A stretch of DNA of 64,000 bases, from NCBI RefSeq assembly GCF_050113715.1, contig NZ_JBNJQR010000001.1, positions 248,001 to 312,000 of the forward strand, given 5' to 3'. This DNA comes from Brevibacillus_H ginsengisoli (GTDB lineage: Bacteria; Bacillota; Bacilli; Brevibacillales; Brevibacillaceae). Below are positions 15,194-23,350 of this stretch, piece after piece. The notes under the pieces are model-generated. The model searched no databases. It saw nothing but the letters and a program-made list of their open reading frames with translations, and had not been told where the DNA came from. Within the stretch, counting starts at the first letter, position 1. Each line of letters begins with the position of its first letter. The translations under genes were made by a program, and so were the position numbers.

Positions 15194-17107
15194 GTGGCAC
15201 AGGTGAATATTACACTGCCGGATGGAGCAGTACGCGAGTTTGTCGCGGGCAGCACAATCGCTGATGTGGCTCAGTCCATCAGCCCAGGACTTCGCAAAAA
15301 AGCAATTGCTGGTAAATTAAACGGTAAAGTTGTCGATCTCTCTACAGAATTGCATGAGGATGCGGCTGTTGAGGTGGTCACTCTTGATTCACCAGATGGT
15401 CTGGAAGTGTATCGTCACAGTACGGCTCACTTGTTGGCTCAAGCGGTTAAGCGTATTTATGGTGAAGAGGTTAAGTTCGGAATTGGTCCTGTTATCGAGG
15501 ACGGATTCTATTACGATATGGATATTCCTGCGAGCCTTACTCCAGACGATTTAAGTAAAATCGAAGTGGAGATGGAGAAAATCGTCAAAGAAGATCTCCA
15601 AATCGTTCGCAAAGAAGTAAGCCGTGAAGAAGCGGTTCAAATTTTCCAAAAAAACAACGATCATTTGAAGCTGGAGTTAATTCGTGACCTTCCAGAAGAC
15701 GCTGTTATCTCAATTTATGAGCAAGGTGAATTCTTCGACCTTTGCCGTGGGCCGCATCTTCCATCCACTGGGCATATCAAAGTCTTCAAATTGATGAGTG
15801 TAGCGGGCGCTTACTGGCGTGGAAATTCCGAAAACCAAGTATTGCAACGCGTATACGGAACGGCTTGGCCGAAAAAAGCGGACCAAGACGAATACCTCCA
15901 CTTCATCGAAGAAGCCAAAAAACGCGACCACCGCAAATTGGGACGTGAGCTGGAACTTTATATGTTCTCCGAAGAAGCGCCAGGTATGCCGTTCTATCTG
16001 CCTAACGGATTCACTGTCCGTAACGAGCTGGAGCAATTCTCTCGCCGTTTGCAGCAATTGGCTAATTACACTGAAGTTCGCTCTCCTTTCATGATGAACC
16101 AACGTCTGTGGGAGCAGTCCGGACACTGGGATCACTACCATGAGAACATGTACTTCTCCGAGGTAGACAATACTAAGTTCGCGATGAAACCAATGAACTG
16201 CCCAGGTCACATGCTGATCTTCAAAAATAAAAATCGTTCTTACCGCGACCTGCCAATCCGTTACTCTGAATTCGGTCAAGTGCACCGCCATGAGTATTCC
16301 GGCGCGTTAAATGGTATGTTGCGTGTTCGTACTTTCTGTCAGGACGATGCTCACGTATTCGTTCGTCCTGATCAGATTGAAACAGAAATCAAAGGCATGA
16401 TGTCATTGATTGATCGCATTTACAAAGTATTCGGCTTCGAATATTCCGTGGTATTGTCCACTCGTCCAGAGGATTCCATGGGTTCTGATGAACTATGGGA
16501 AACAGCTGAAAGCTCCCTGCGTCGCGTGTTGGATGAAATTGGCATGAAATATGACATTAACGAAGGCGATGGAGCGTTCTACGGTCCGAAAATCGACTTC
16601 CACATTACGGATGCTCTGAAACGTAAGCACCAATGCGGAACTATCCAGTTAGACTTCCAAATGCCGGAGAAATTCGACCTTACTTATGTTGGTCAAGATA
16701 ACGAAAAGCACCGTCCAGTCGTGTTGCACCGCGCAATGTATGGTTCTATGGAGCGTTTCATCGGTATCTTGGTAGAGCACTACGCTGGCGCATTCCCTGC
16801 TTGGCTCGCACCAATTCAAGTACGCTTGATGACCATCAATGAAGTTCATGTGAACTACGCTGAGCAAGTAAAGGAAAAAATGAAGCAAGCGGGTATCCGT
16901 GTGGAACTGGATGCGCGTAACGAGAAAATCGGATACAAGATTCGTGAAGCTCAAGTCAACAAGATTCCATACATGCTCGTCATCGGCGAAAAAGAGATGG
17001 AAGATCAGACTCTCTCTGTACGCAAACGCGGCCAAGGCGATCTAGGCGCAATGGCTGTGGATGAGTTTATTGCCAGCTTGACAGAAGAAATTGAACAAAT
17101 GAAATAG
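15194..17107 (+). CDS. thrS: Threonyl-tRNA synthetase
   Basis: A 637-residue class II synthetase that charges tRNA-Thr and edits Ser-tRNA-Thr. Domains in order: TGS (about 3-62), the SAD editing domain with HxxxH in HSTAHLLAQA (about 75-84) and the Cys-x3-His ligand pair in DLCRGPHLP (about 181-189). The catalytic core follows, with zinc ligands in MNCPGHMLIF (about 334-343), motif 2 around RTFCQDDAHVF, and the C-terminal anticodon domain (about 540-637). The start is GTG at 15194, with AAGGGAG upstream. It is regulated by the T-box leader. Confidence 0.97.
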   Translation: MAQVNITLPDGAVREFVAGSTIADVAQSISPGLRKKAIAGKLNGKVVDLSTELHEDAAVEVVTLDSPDGLEVYRHSTAHLLAQAVKRIYGEEVKFGIGPVIEDGFYYDMDIPASLTPDDLSKIEVEMEKIVKEDLQIVRKEVSREEAVQIFQKNNDHLKLELIRDLPEDAVISIYEQGEFFDLCRGPHLPSTGHIKVFKLMSVAGAYWRGNSENQVLQRVYGTAWPKKADQDEYLHFIEEAKKRDHRKLGRELELYMFSEEAPGMPFYLPNGFTVRNELEQFSRRLQQLANYTEVRSPFMMNQRLWEQSGHWDHYHENMYFSEVDNTKFAMKPMNCPGHMLIFKNKNRSYRDLPIRYSEFGQVHRHEYSGALNGMLRVRTFCQDDAHVFVRPDQIETEIKGMMSLIDRIYKVFGFEYSVVLSTRPEDSMGSDELWETAESSLRRVLDEIGMKYDINEGDGAFYGPKIDFHITDALKRKHQCGTIQLDFQMPEKFDLTYVGQDNEKHRPVVLHRAMYGSMERFIGILVEHYAGAFPAWLAPIQVRLMTINEVHVNYAEQVKEKMKQAGIRVELDARNEKIGYKIREAQVNKIPYMLVIGEKEMEDQTLSVRKRGQGDLGAMAVDEFIASLTEEIEQMK

Positions 17108-17112
17108 AATGC

Positions 17113-17141
17113 TTGACAAGTTGTTCCTACATGGTTAATAT
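17113..17141 (+). promoter_or_regulatory. Sigma-A promoter of infC-rpmI-rplT
   Basis: TTGACA (17113-17118), 17-base spacer, TAATAT (17136-17141), just after the thrS stop and before the structured leader. Confidence 0.8.
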
Positions 17142-17159
17142 TGATTAGGTACAATTACA

Positions 17160-17303
17160 TTACATTCGAGGAATAAGCAGAAGCGCCCAGCTTCTCACCT
17201 GCATCGACATCCTTTCGTGGATTGTTGACGGGTAATCTCTACCACAATCGTTTGCTTGTTAGGTGAGATAGGTGTGGGCGCAGTAGCGTCTACACCTTTT
17301 TTT
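17160..17303 (+). ncRNA. L20-type leader of the infC operon
   Basis: The leader has AGCAGAAGCGCCCAGCTTCTCACCT near 5' (17176-17200), which can pair with the distal AGGTGAGATAGGTGTGGGCGC. The distal part alternatively forms a terminator (GGTGT...ACACC then seven T, 17271-17303). Ribosomal protein L20, made from the last gene, is the known ligand of such leaders in Bacillota. The alternative pairing seen here supports transcription attenuation. Confidence 0.8.
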
Positions 17304-17344
17304 CATTACGTTTTTGCTCTCGAAAGTTGACGGAGGTGGCAAGT

Positions 17345-17863
17345 ATCAGCAAGGAACAGATGTTAATCAATGAAGCGATTCGTGCTCGTGAAGTTCGCTT
17401 GATTGGACCGGATGGCGCTCAGCTTGGTGTTGTAGCTATTAGAGAAGCTTTACGTATTGCACAAGAAGCTAACCTGGATTTAGTTAACGTAGCACCAACA
17501 GCTAAACCTCCTGTTTGTCGTATTATGGACTTTGGTAAGTTCAAATACGAGCAAGCAAAAAAGGAGAAAGAAGCACGTCGCAACCAGAAGATCATCGAGC
17601 TGAAAGAAGTACGTTTTTCTTCCAACATCGAAGAGCACGACTTTCAGACCAAACTTCGTAACGTCCGTAAGTTCATTGAAGACGAAGATAAGGTGAAATG
17701 CACAATCCGTTTCCGTGGTCGTGAAATCACCCACTCCGAAATCGGTCAACAGGTTTTGGAACGCGTCGCTACACTGTGTGAGGATATCGCTCTTGTAGAA
17801 CGTAAACCCAAAATCGAAGGTCGTAGCATGATTATGATCTTAACACCGAAAACGGATAAGTAA
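17345..17863 (+). CDS. infC: Translation initiation factor IF-3
   Basis: IF-3 of about 172 residues, binding the 30S subunit and policing start codon choice. N-terminal domain: MLINEAIRAREVRLIGPDG; linker: the Lys-rich KFKYEQAKKEKEARRNQ; C-terminal domain: KEVRFSSNIEEHDFQTKLR. The frame is open back to a TTG at 17327, but the ribosome site GGAGGTGG (17332-17339) lies downstream of it. The ATC at 17345 is five bases after that site, making it the best start, and homologues begin at this point (ISK...). Rare AUU/AUC-type starts are the known basis of IF-3 autoregulation in other bacteria. GTG 17336 lies inside the ribosome site and is unlikely. Confidence 0.93.
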   Translation: MSKEQMLINEAIRAREVRLIGPDGAQLGVVAIREALRIAQEANLDLVNVAPTAKPPVCRIMDFGKFKYEQAKKEKEARRNQKIIELKEVRFSSNIEEHDFQTKLRNVRKFIEDEDKVKCTIRFRGREITHSEIGQQVLERVATLCEDIALVERKPKIEGRSMIMILTPKTDK

Positions 17864-17892
17864 TCTGGAGAATTAGTTAGGAGGATCCATCA

Positions 17893-18090
17893 ATGCCTAA
17901 AATGAAAACTAACAAGGCAGCTGCGAAACGTTTCAAAAAAACTGGTAGCGGTAAATTGAAACGTGACCGTGCTTTTGGTAGCCACTTGTTCGCTAATAAA
18001 TCCACTAAAGCAAAACGCCACTTGCGTAAAGCTGAAATGGTTTCTAAAGGCGATCAACAACGCATCGCTCAAATGATCACTTACTTGTAA
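17893..18090 (+). CDS. rpmI: 50S ribosomal protein L35
   Basis: A 65-residue, strongly basic protein matching L35 end to end: MPKMKTNKAAAKRFKKTGSG at the start and the HLRKAEMVSKGDQQRI region near the end. The ribosome site is TTAGGAGG. It lies 29 bases after infC within the infC-rpmI-rplT operon. A structured 117-base gap separates it from rplT. Confidence 0.98.
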   Translation: MPKMKTNKAAAKRFKKTGSGKLKRDRAFGSHLFANKSTKAKRHLRKAEMVSKGDQQRIAQMITYL

Positions 18091-18207
18091 GAAGTAGGGA
18101 TCACACGCAAGACCGTTATAAAATAAGTTTCACGAAAATCACTCAGTCATGCGCCCCATAAGCGTCGTTAGGACCGCCATGCTGGATTAGATCAGGAGGA
18201 ATTGAGT

Positions 18208-18567
18208 ATGCCAAGAGTTAAAGGTGGCATTGTGACTCGCCGTCGTCATAAAAAGGTTTTGAAGTTAGCTAAAGGTTATTTCGGTTCTAAACACCGTTTA
18301 TTCCGTTCCGCAAATGCGCAAGTAATGAAATCCTTGCTTTACGCATACCGCGATCGTCGTCAGAAAAAACGTGATTTCCGCAAATTGTGGATCACTCGTA
18401 TCAACGCTCAAGCTCGCTTCAACGGTTTGTCCTACAGCCGTTTGATGCACGGTTTGAAAGTTGCTGGCGTAGATGTAAACCGCAAAATGCTTGCTGACTT
18501 GGCTGTTAACGATAAAGCAGCGTTCAACGAGTTGGCTAACGTAGCTAAAGCGAAAATCAACGCTTAA
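18208..18567 (+). CDS. rplT: 50S ribosomal protein L20
   Basis: From the ATG at 18208 the product is 119 residues, the standard L20 length (MPRVKGGIVTRRRHKK...). The TTG two codons upstream is ignored because AGGAGGAATTG spacing fits the ATG. L20 organises 23S rRNA early in 50S assembly and is the autogenous repressor of this operon through the leader at 17160-17303. The gene ends at a strong terminator. Confidence 0.98.
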   Translation: MPRVKGGIVTRRRHKKVLKLAKGYFGSKHRLFRSANAQVMKSLLYAYRDRRQKKRDFRKLWITRINAQARFNGLSYSRLMHGLKVAGVDVNRKMLADLAVNDKAAFNELANVAKAKINA

Positions 18568-18583
18568 TTTTCATATGTAAAGT

Positions 18584-18625
18584 AAAAGCACTCATCTTCG
18601 GATGGGTGCTTTTTTTTTTTTTTTT
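18584..18625 (+). terminator. Intrinsic terminator of the infC operon
   Basis: AAAAGCACTCATC pairs with GATGGGTGCTTTT over a UUCG loop, followed by more than ten T. An almost identical hairpin ends the cohesin gene at 26023-26057. Confidence 0.9.
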
Positions 18626-18722
18626 GGTTGTTGTTTCGACAGTATTCGCGGTTTGTCGAGAATTTGTTGAGAGCCAGTTGATAAAATTCATGTGGATCAA
18701 GGAGGAAGGGGAATAGCGGCGA

Positions 18723-18806
18723 ATGAATCAAGCGAAATTGCAGGGAACAGGGAGAGAATGGCAGCGGATTTGGTTTACGCTGCCCGGCATTTTACATTTT
18801 TCATAA
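18723..18806 (+). other. Possible 27-codon leader ORF upstream of the dockerin gene
   Basis: ATG 18723 follows AAGGAGGAAGGGG by about 11 bases and opens a short frame ending TAA 18806, just before the ribosome sites of the dockerin gene. It is rich in Trp, Gln and Phe. It may be a leader peptide or chance; no family is recognised. Confidence 0.3.
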
Positions 18807-18856
18807 GGAGAGTGGGCATTTTGCAACAGGAGGTTATCAGGAAAAAGGAGAGAAAC

Positions 18857-21800
18857 GTGGGGACGGCAATGCGTACCATATGGCAGCGAACAAGAGCGCT
18901 TCTCCTGGCCATGCTTGTGGCGATAGGAGGGATGACGGGATGGTTGGCGCCCGGGGGAAGCTACGCCTATGCGGCAGCGGCGGAATGGCATCCAGTTGGC
19001 CAGGCCGGCTTGGGAAGTAATGCATCTTTCACGTCCCTGTACGTGTATAATGGCACCCCCTATGTGGCCTATACGGATTCAGTAATCCTTAGTAAAGCCA
19101 CGGTGAAGAAGTACAATGGAAGCAGTTGGGAGACGGTAGGCATCGAAGGCTTCTCGGCAAGTGCATCTTACACGTCCTTGTATGTATATGGTGGCACCCC
19201 CTATGTGGCCTATCAGGATTGGGGAAACAGGGGTAAAGCCACGATGAAGAAATACAATGGAAGCAGTTGGGAGACGGTAGGCATCGAAGGCTTCTCGGCA
19301 AGTGACGCATCTTACACGTCCTTGTATGTATATGGCGGCACCCCCTATGTGGCCTATCAGGATTGGGGAAACAGCGGTAAAGCCACGGTGAAGAAGTACA
19401 ATGGAAGCAGTTGGGAGACGGTAGGTAGCGCCGGCTTCTCGGCAGGTCAGGCAAAGAACACTACTTTGTATGTATCAAACGGCACCCCCTATGTGGCCTA
19501 TCAGGATGGAGCAAACAGCCAAAAAGCCACGGTGAAGAAGTACAATGGAAGCAGTTGGGAGACGGTAGGCATCGAAGGCTTCTCGGCAGGACAGGCAGAT
19601 TTCATGTCCCTGTCTGTTGATAATGGCATCCCTTATGTGGCCTATAAGGATTACGGTAACAGCTATAAAGCCACGGTGATGAAGTACAATGGGAGCGGTT
19701 GGGAGACAGTAGGCAACGCCGGCTTCTCGGCATATTCTGCTGATCAAATGTCCTTGTATATAGAAGGCGGTACCCCCTATGTGGCATACTCGGATTGGAT
19801 GAAAGCCGGTAAAGTCACGGTGAAGAAGTACAATGAAAGCAGTTGGGAGACGGTAGGCATCGAAGGCTTCACGACAGGTGAGGGTCGGTACATATCCCTG
19901 TATGTAGCAAACGGCACTCCGTATGTGGCCTATTCGGATTACGGTAACGGCTATAAAGCCACGGTGATGAAGTATTCGGTGATAGCTAACGGCCTGACCG
20001 TGACGACGGGCGATCCGCCGGGAGCAGACAAGAACGGCAAGACGAAAGTAAGCGTTGCGGAGACGGTCGGAGCTGACAACACATTCAAGTACAAAAACTT
20101 AAAGAGCGCAGCGGTGGGTGTACCAGACGAAGGGGACAGCATCGGCGCGGACTATGTAGACTTGCCGTCAGACGGCATTATCGCAGTGGCGAACGGTGAC
20201 AAGATCGCGGTGGCAGAAGTGGATTCGAGCGGGAAAGTGGTGAAATTCGGCCAGTCAGCGGTAGCGTTAAACACCGTCACCTATAACGGCAACGGCGCGT
20301 CGGTGGGTACTGTACCGACGGACAGCAACACGTATCAGAAGGGGGCAGCAGCAACTGTGCTGGCCAACCCGGGGAATCTGGCAAAGCCCGGCTTCACATT
20401 CGCCGGATGGAATACACAGGCAGATGGAAACGGAACGACGTATATAGCAGGCAATACGCTTAACATGGGGACAACCGCTGTAACGCTGTACGTGAAATGG
20501 GCGCCAGGCTTGACCGTGACGACGGGCGATCCGCCGGGAGCGGACAAGGCCGGCAAGACGAAAGTAAGCGTTGCGGAGACAATCGGATCTGGCAACACAT
20601 TTAAGTATAAAAACTTTACAAGCGCAGAAGTGACAGTACCCAGCGTAGGGGACAGCATCGGTGCGGACTACGCGGAGTTGTCGCCAGAGGGCATTATCGA
20701 AGTGGCGAACGGCGACAAGATCGCGGTGGTGGAAGTGGACGCGAGTGAGAAAGTGGTAAAATTCGGCCAGGCATCGGTAGCGTTAAACACCGTCACTTAT
20801 AACGGTAACGGTGCAACAGCAGGAACCGCACCGACGGACAGCAACACGTATCAGAAGGGGGCAACGGTGACCTTGTCCAACCCGGGCAATCTGGCAAAGC
20901 CCGGTTTCCTATTCGCCGGATGGAATACACAGGCGGATGGAAACGGCACTACGTATGCAGCAGGCAGTACGCTTAGCATGGGGACAACCGCTGTGACCCT
21001 GTACGCAAACTGGATGGCCGGCTTGACCGTGACGACAGGAGATCCTGCGGTAGCAGACAAGGATGGCAAAACACAAGTAAGCGTAGCGGAGACGATCGGA
21101 AACGGCAATAAGCTAAAGTACAAAAACTTTACAGGCGCAGAAGTGACAGTGCCCAACGTAGGGGACAGCATCGGTACGGATTACGCGGACTTGCCGACAG
21201 AAGGCCTCATCGCAGCGGTGAACGGCGACAAGATCGCGGTGGCTGAAGTGGATGCGAGCGGGAAAGTGGTGAATTTCGGACAGGCAACAGTAGCGGTTAA
21301 CACCATCACCTATAACGGCAACGGCGCAACAGCGGGAAGTGCACCGACGGACAGCAAAGCGTATCAGAAGGGGGCAGCAGTGACCGTGCTGGCCAACCCG
21401 GGTAATCTGGCAAAGTCTGGTTTCCTGTTCGTTGGATGGAATACACAGGCGGATGGAAACGGCACGACCTATGCAGCAGGCAGTACGCTTAGCATGGGGA
21501 CAACCGCTGTGACGCTGTACGCGAAATGGAAGGCAGGCTTGACCGTGACGACAGGAGATCCTGCGGGAGCGGACAAGGACGGCAAGACACAAGTAAGCGT
21601 TGCGGAGACGGTTGGAGTTGGCAACACAATCAAGTATAAAAACTTTGCAAGTGCAGACTTGACAGTTCCCAGCGTAGGGGACAGCATCGGTGCGGATTAC
21701 GTGAACTTGCCGTCAGACGGCATCATCGAAGCGACCAACGGCGACAAGATCGCGGTGGCGGAAGTGGACGCAAGCGGGAAAGTGGTGAATTTCGGTCAGG

Positions 21801-23350
21801 CAACAGTAGCGTTAAACTCCGTCACTTATAACGGCAACGGCGCAACGGCAGGAACTGTGCCGACGGACACCAACACATATCAGAAGGGGGCAGCAGTGAC
21901 TGTGCTGGCCAACCCTGGGAATCTGACAAAGTCCGGTTTCCTGTTCACCGGATGGAATACACAGGAGGATGGGAACGGCACGACGTATGCAACAGGCAGT
22001 ACGCTTAGCATGGGGACAACCGCAGTGACGCTGTATGCGAAATGGACGGCCGGCTTGACCGTGACGACAGGAGATCCTGCGGTAGCAGACAAGGACGGCA
22101 AGACACAAGTAAGCGTTGTGGAAACAATCGGAAACGGCAATAAGCTAAAGTACAAAAACTTTACAAGCGCAGAAGTGACAGTGCCCAGCGTAGGGGAAAG
22201 CATCGGTACGGACTACGCGGACTTGCCGACAGACGGCCTCATCCCAGCGGACAACGGCGACAAGATCGCGGTGGCGGAAGTGGACGCAAGTGGGAAAGTG
22301 GTGAATTTCGGACAGGCAACAGTAGCGCTTAACACCATCACCTATAACGGCAACGGCGCAACGGCGGGAACCGCACCGACGGACAGCAACACATACCAGA
22401 AGGGGGCAGCAGTGACCGTACTGGCCAACCCTGGGAATCTGACAAAGCCCGGTTTCCAGTTCACCGGATGGAATACACAAGCGGATGGAAAGGGAACAAC
22501 GTATGCAGCAGGCAGTACGCTTAGCATGGGGACAACCGCAGTGACCCTGTACGCGAAATGGACGACCGGCTTGACCGTAACGACAAGAGGCGCGGTAGGA
22601 GCCGGAATGGACGGCAAGACGAAAATGAGCATAAAAGAGACGATCGGAAACGGCAATAAGCTGAAGTACAAAAACTTTAAGAACGCAGAAGTGACAGTGC
22701 CAAGCGAAGGGGATCGCATCGGTACGGATTACTCAGACCTGCCGACAGACGGTATCATTGAAGCGGCCAACGGCGACAAGATCGCGGTCATAGAAGTGGA
22801 CGCAGATGGCAAAACGGTGCGTTTCGCTCAGACAACGGCGAAGCTTGCGGCGAGCGGTTTGACCGTGACGACGAGCGACCCTGCGGGAGCCGACAAAAAC
22901 GGAAAGACGATAGTGAGCGTTACGGACACGATCGGAAACGGCAATAAGCTGAAGTACAAAAACTATAAGAGCGCAGCAGTGACAGTGCCAAGCGTAGGGG
23001 ACAGCATCGGAGCAGATTACACGGAATTGCCGACAGAAGGCCTCATCGCAGCGGCGAATGGCGACAAGATCGCGATGGTGGAAGTGGACGCAAGCGGGAA
23101 CGTGGTGAAATTCGGCCAGGCAGCGGCGACAGTGGTGAACGAAGCGCCGCCGGTTACCGGTGATGCAGATGGCGATGGAATGATCACTGCGACGGACATG
23201 CTGCTGCTGCAGAAGTATTTGAAGGATCCGGTCAAGTTTTCCTTGACTGACGAACAGAAGAAGGCATTGGATATGAACGGCGATAACAAGCTGGATAACG
23301 AAGACGTGAAATTGATTTTGGCGATAGCTGTTGGAAAGGGGAAGTCCTGA
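18857..23350 (+). CDS. Secreted repeat protein with seven-repeat propeller region and C-terminal dockerin
   Basis: A 1497-residue extracellular protein, starting at GTG 18857 (AAAGGAGAG upstream; TTG 18821 is an alternative). The signal peptide ends near YAYAAAA (about 38). Seven repeats of about 48 residues follow (WETVG...GTPYVAY.D....KATVKKYNGS), consistent with a seven-bladed beta-propeller. From about residue 379 come seven GLTVTTGDP modules (about 95 residues). The first five alternate with InlB/Flg_new-type repeats (TYNGNGA...GFxFAGWNTQADGNGTTY...LYAKW), for a period of 171-172 residues. The last ~62 residues form a type I dockerin with two calcium loops, DADGDGMITATD and DMNGDNKLDNED. 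No catalytic domain is recognised. The cohesin gene begins at the next base. Function: probably a structural, adhesive or ligand-binding surface component; the partner is inferred from adjacency. Confidence 0.88.
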   Translation: MGTAMRTIWQRTRALLLAMLVAIGGMTGWLAPGGSYAYAAAAEWHPVGQAGLGSNASFTSLYVYNGTPYVAYTDSVILSKATVKKYNGSSWETVGIEGFSASASYTSLYVYGGTPYVAYQDWGNRGKATMKKYNGSSWETVGIEGFSASDASYTSLYVYGGTPYVAYQDWGNSGKATVKKYNGSSWETVGSAGFSAGQAKNTTLYVSNGTPYVAYQDGANSQKATVKKYNGSSWETVGIEGFSAGQADFMSLSVDNGIPYVAYKDYGNSYKATVMKYNGSGWETVGNAGFSAYSADQMSLYIEGGTPYVAYSDWMKAGKVTVKKYNESSWETVGIEGFTTGEGRYISLYVANGTPYVAYSDYGNGYKATVMKYSVIANGLTVTTGDPPGADKNGKTKVSVAETVGADNTFKYKNLKSAAVGVPDEGDSIGADYVDLPSDGIIAVANGDKIAVAEVDSSGKVVKFGQSAVALNTVTYNGNGASVGTVPTDSNTYQKGAAATVLANPGNLAKPGFTFAGWNTQADGNGTTYIAGNTLNMGTTAVTLYVKWAPGLTVTTGDPPGADKAGKTKVSVAETIGSGNTFKYKNFTSAEVTVPSVGDSIGADYAELSPEGIIEVANGDKIAVVEVDASEKVVKFGQASVALNTVTYNGNGATAGTAPTDSNTYQKGATVTLSNPGNLAKPGFLFAGWNTQADGNGTTYAAGSTLSMGTTAVTLYANWMAGLTVTTGDPAVADKDGKTQVSVAETIGNGNKLKYKNFTGAEVTVPNVGDSIGTDYADLPTEGLIAAVNGDKIAVAEVDASGKVVNFGQATVAVNTITYNGNGATAGSAPTDSKAYQKGAAVTVLANPGNLAKSGFLFVGWNTQADGNGTTYAAGSTLSMGTTAVTLYAKWKAGLTVTTGDPAGADKDGKTQVSVAETVGVGNTIKYKNFASADLTVPSVGDSIGADYVNLPSDGIIEATNGDKIAVAEVDASGKVVNFGQATVALNSVTYNGNGATAGTVPTDTNTYQKGAAVTVLANPGNLTKSGFLFTGWNTQEDGNGTTYATGSTLSMGTTAVTLYAKWTAGLTVTTGDPAVADKDGKTQVSVVETIGNGNKLKYKNFTSAEVTVPSVGESIGTDYADLPTDGLIPADNGDKIAVAEVDASGKVVNFGQATVALNTITYNGNGATAGTAPTDSNTYQKGAAVTVLANPGNLTKPGFQFTGWNTQADGKGTTYAAGSTLSMGTTAVTLYAKWTTGLTVTTRGAVGAGMDGKTKMSIKETIGNGNKLKYKNFKNAEVTVPSEGDRIGTDYSDLPTDGIIEAANGDKIAVIEVDADGKTVRFAQTTAKLAASGLTVTTSDPAGADKNGKTIVSVTDTIGNGNKLKYKNYKSAAVTVPSVGDSIGADYTELPTEGLIAAANGDKIAMVEVDASGNVVKFGQAAATVVNEAPPVTGDADGDGMITATDMLLLQKYLKDPVKFSLTDEQKKALDMNGDNKLDNEDVKLILAIAVGKGKS
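19991..22855 (+). repeat. Coding tandem repeats of 513-516 bp inside the dockerin gene
   Basis: Repeat units beginning GGCxTGACCGTGACGAC start at 19991, 20507, 21020, 21536, 22052 and 22568, with a seventh short module at 22856. Spacing is 516, 513, 516, 516, 516 and 288 bases, always in frame. Long stretches are nearly identical between units at DNA level. This implies recent duplication or homogenisation and makes the region prone to copy-number change and assembly error. Confidence 0.9.

Noticed and set aside
19089..22719. Many long reverse-strand open frames across the dockerin gene
   Set aside because: They are antisense shadows of the GC-rich repeats, recur with the repeat period and lack ribosome sites.
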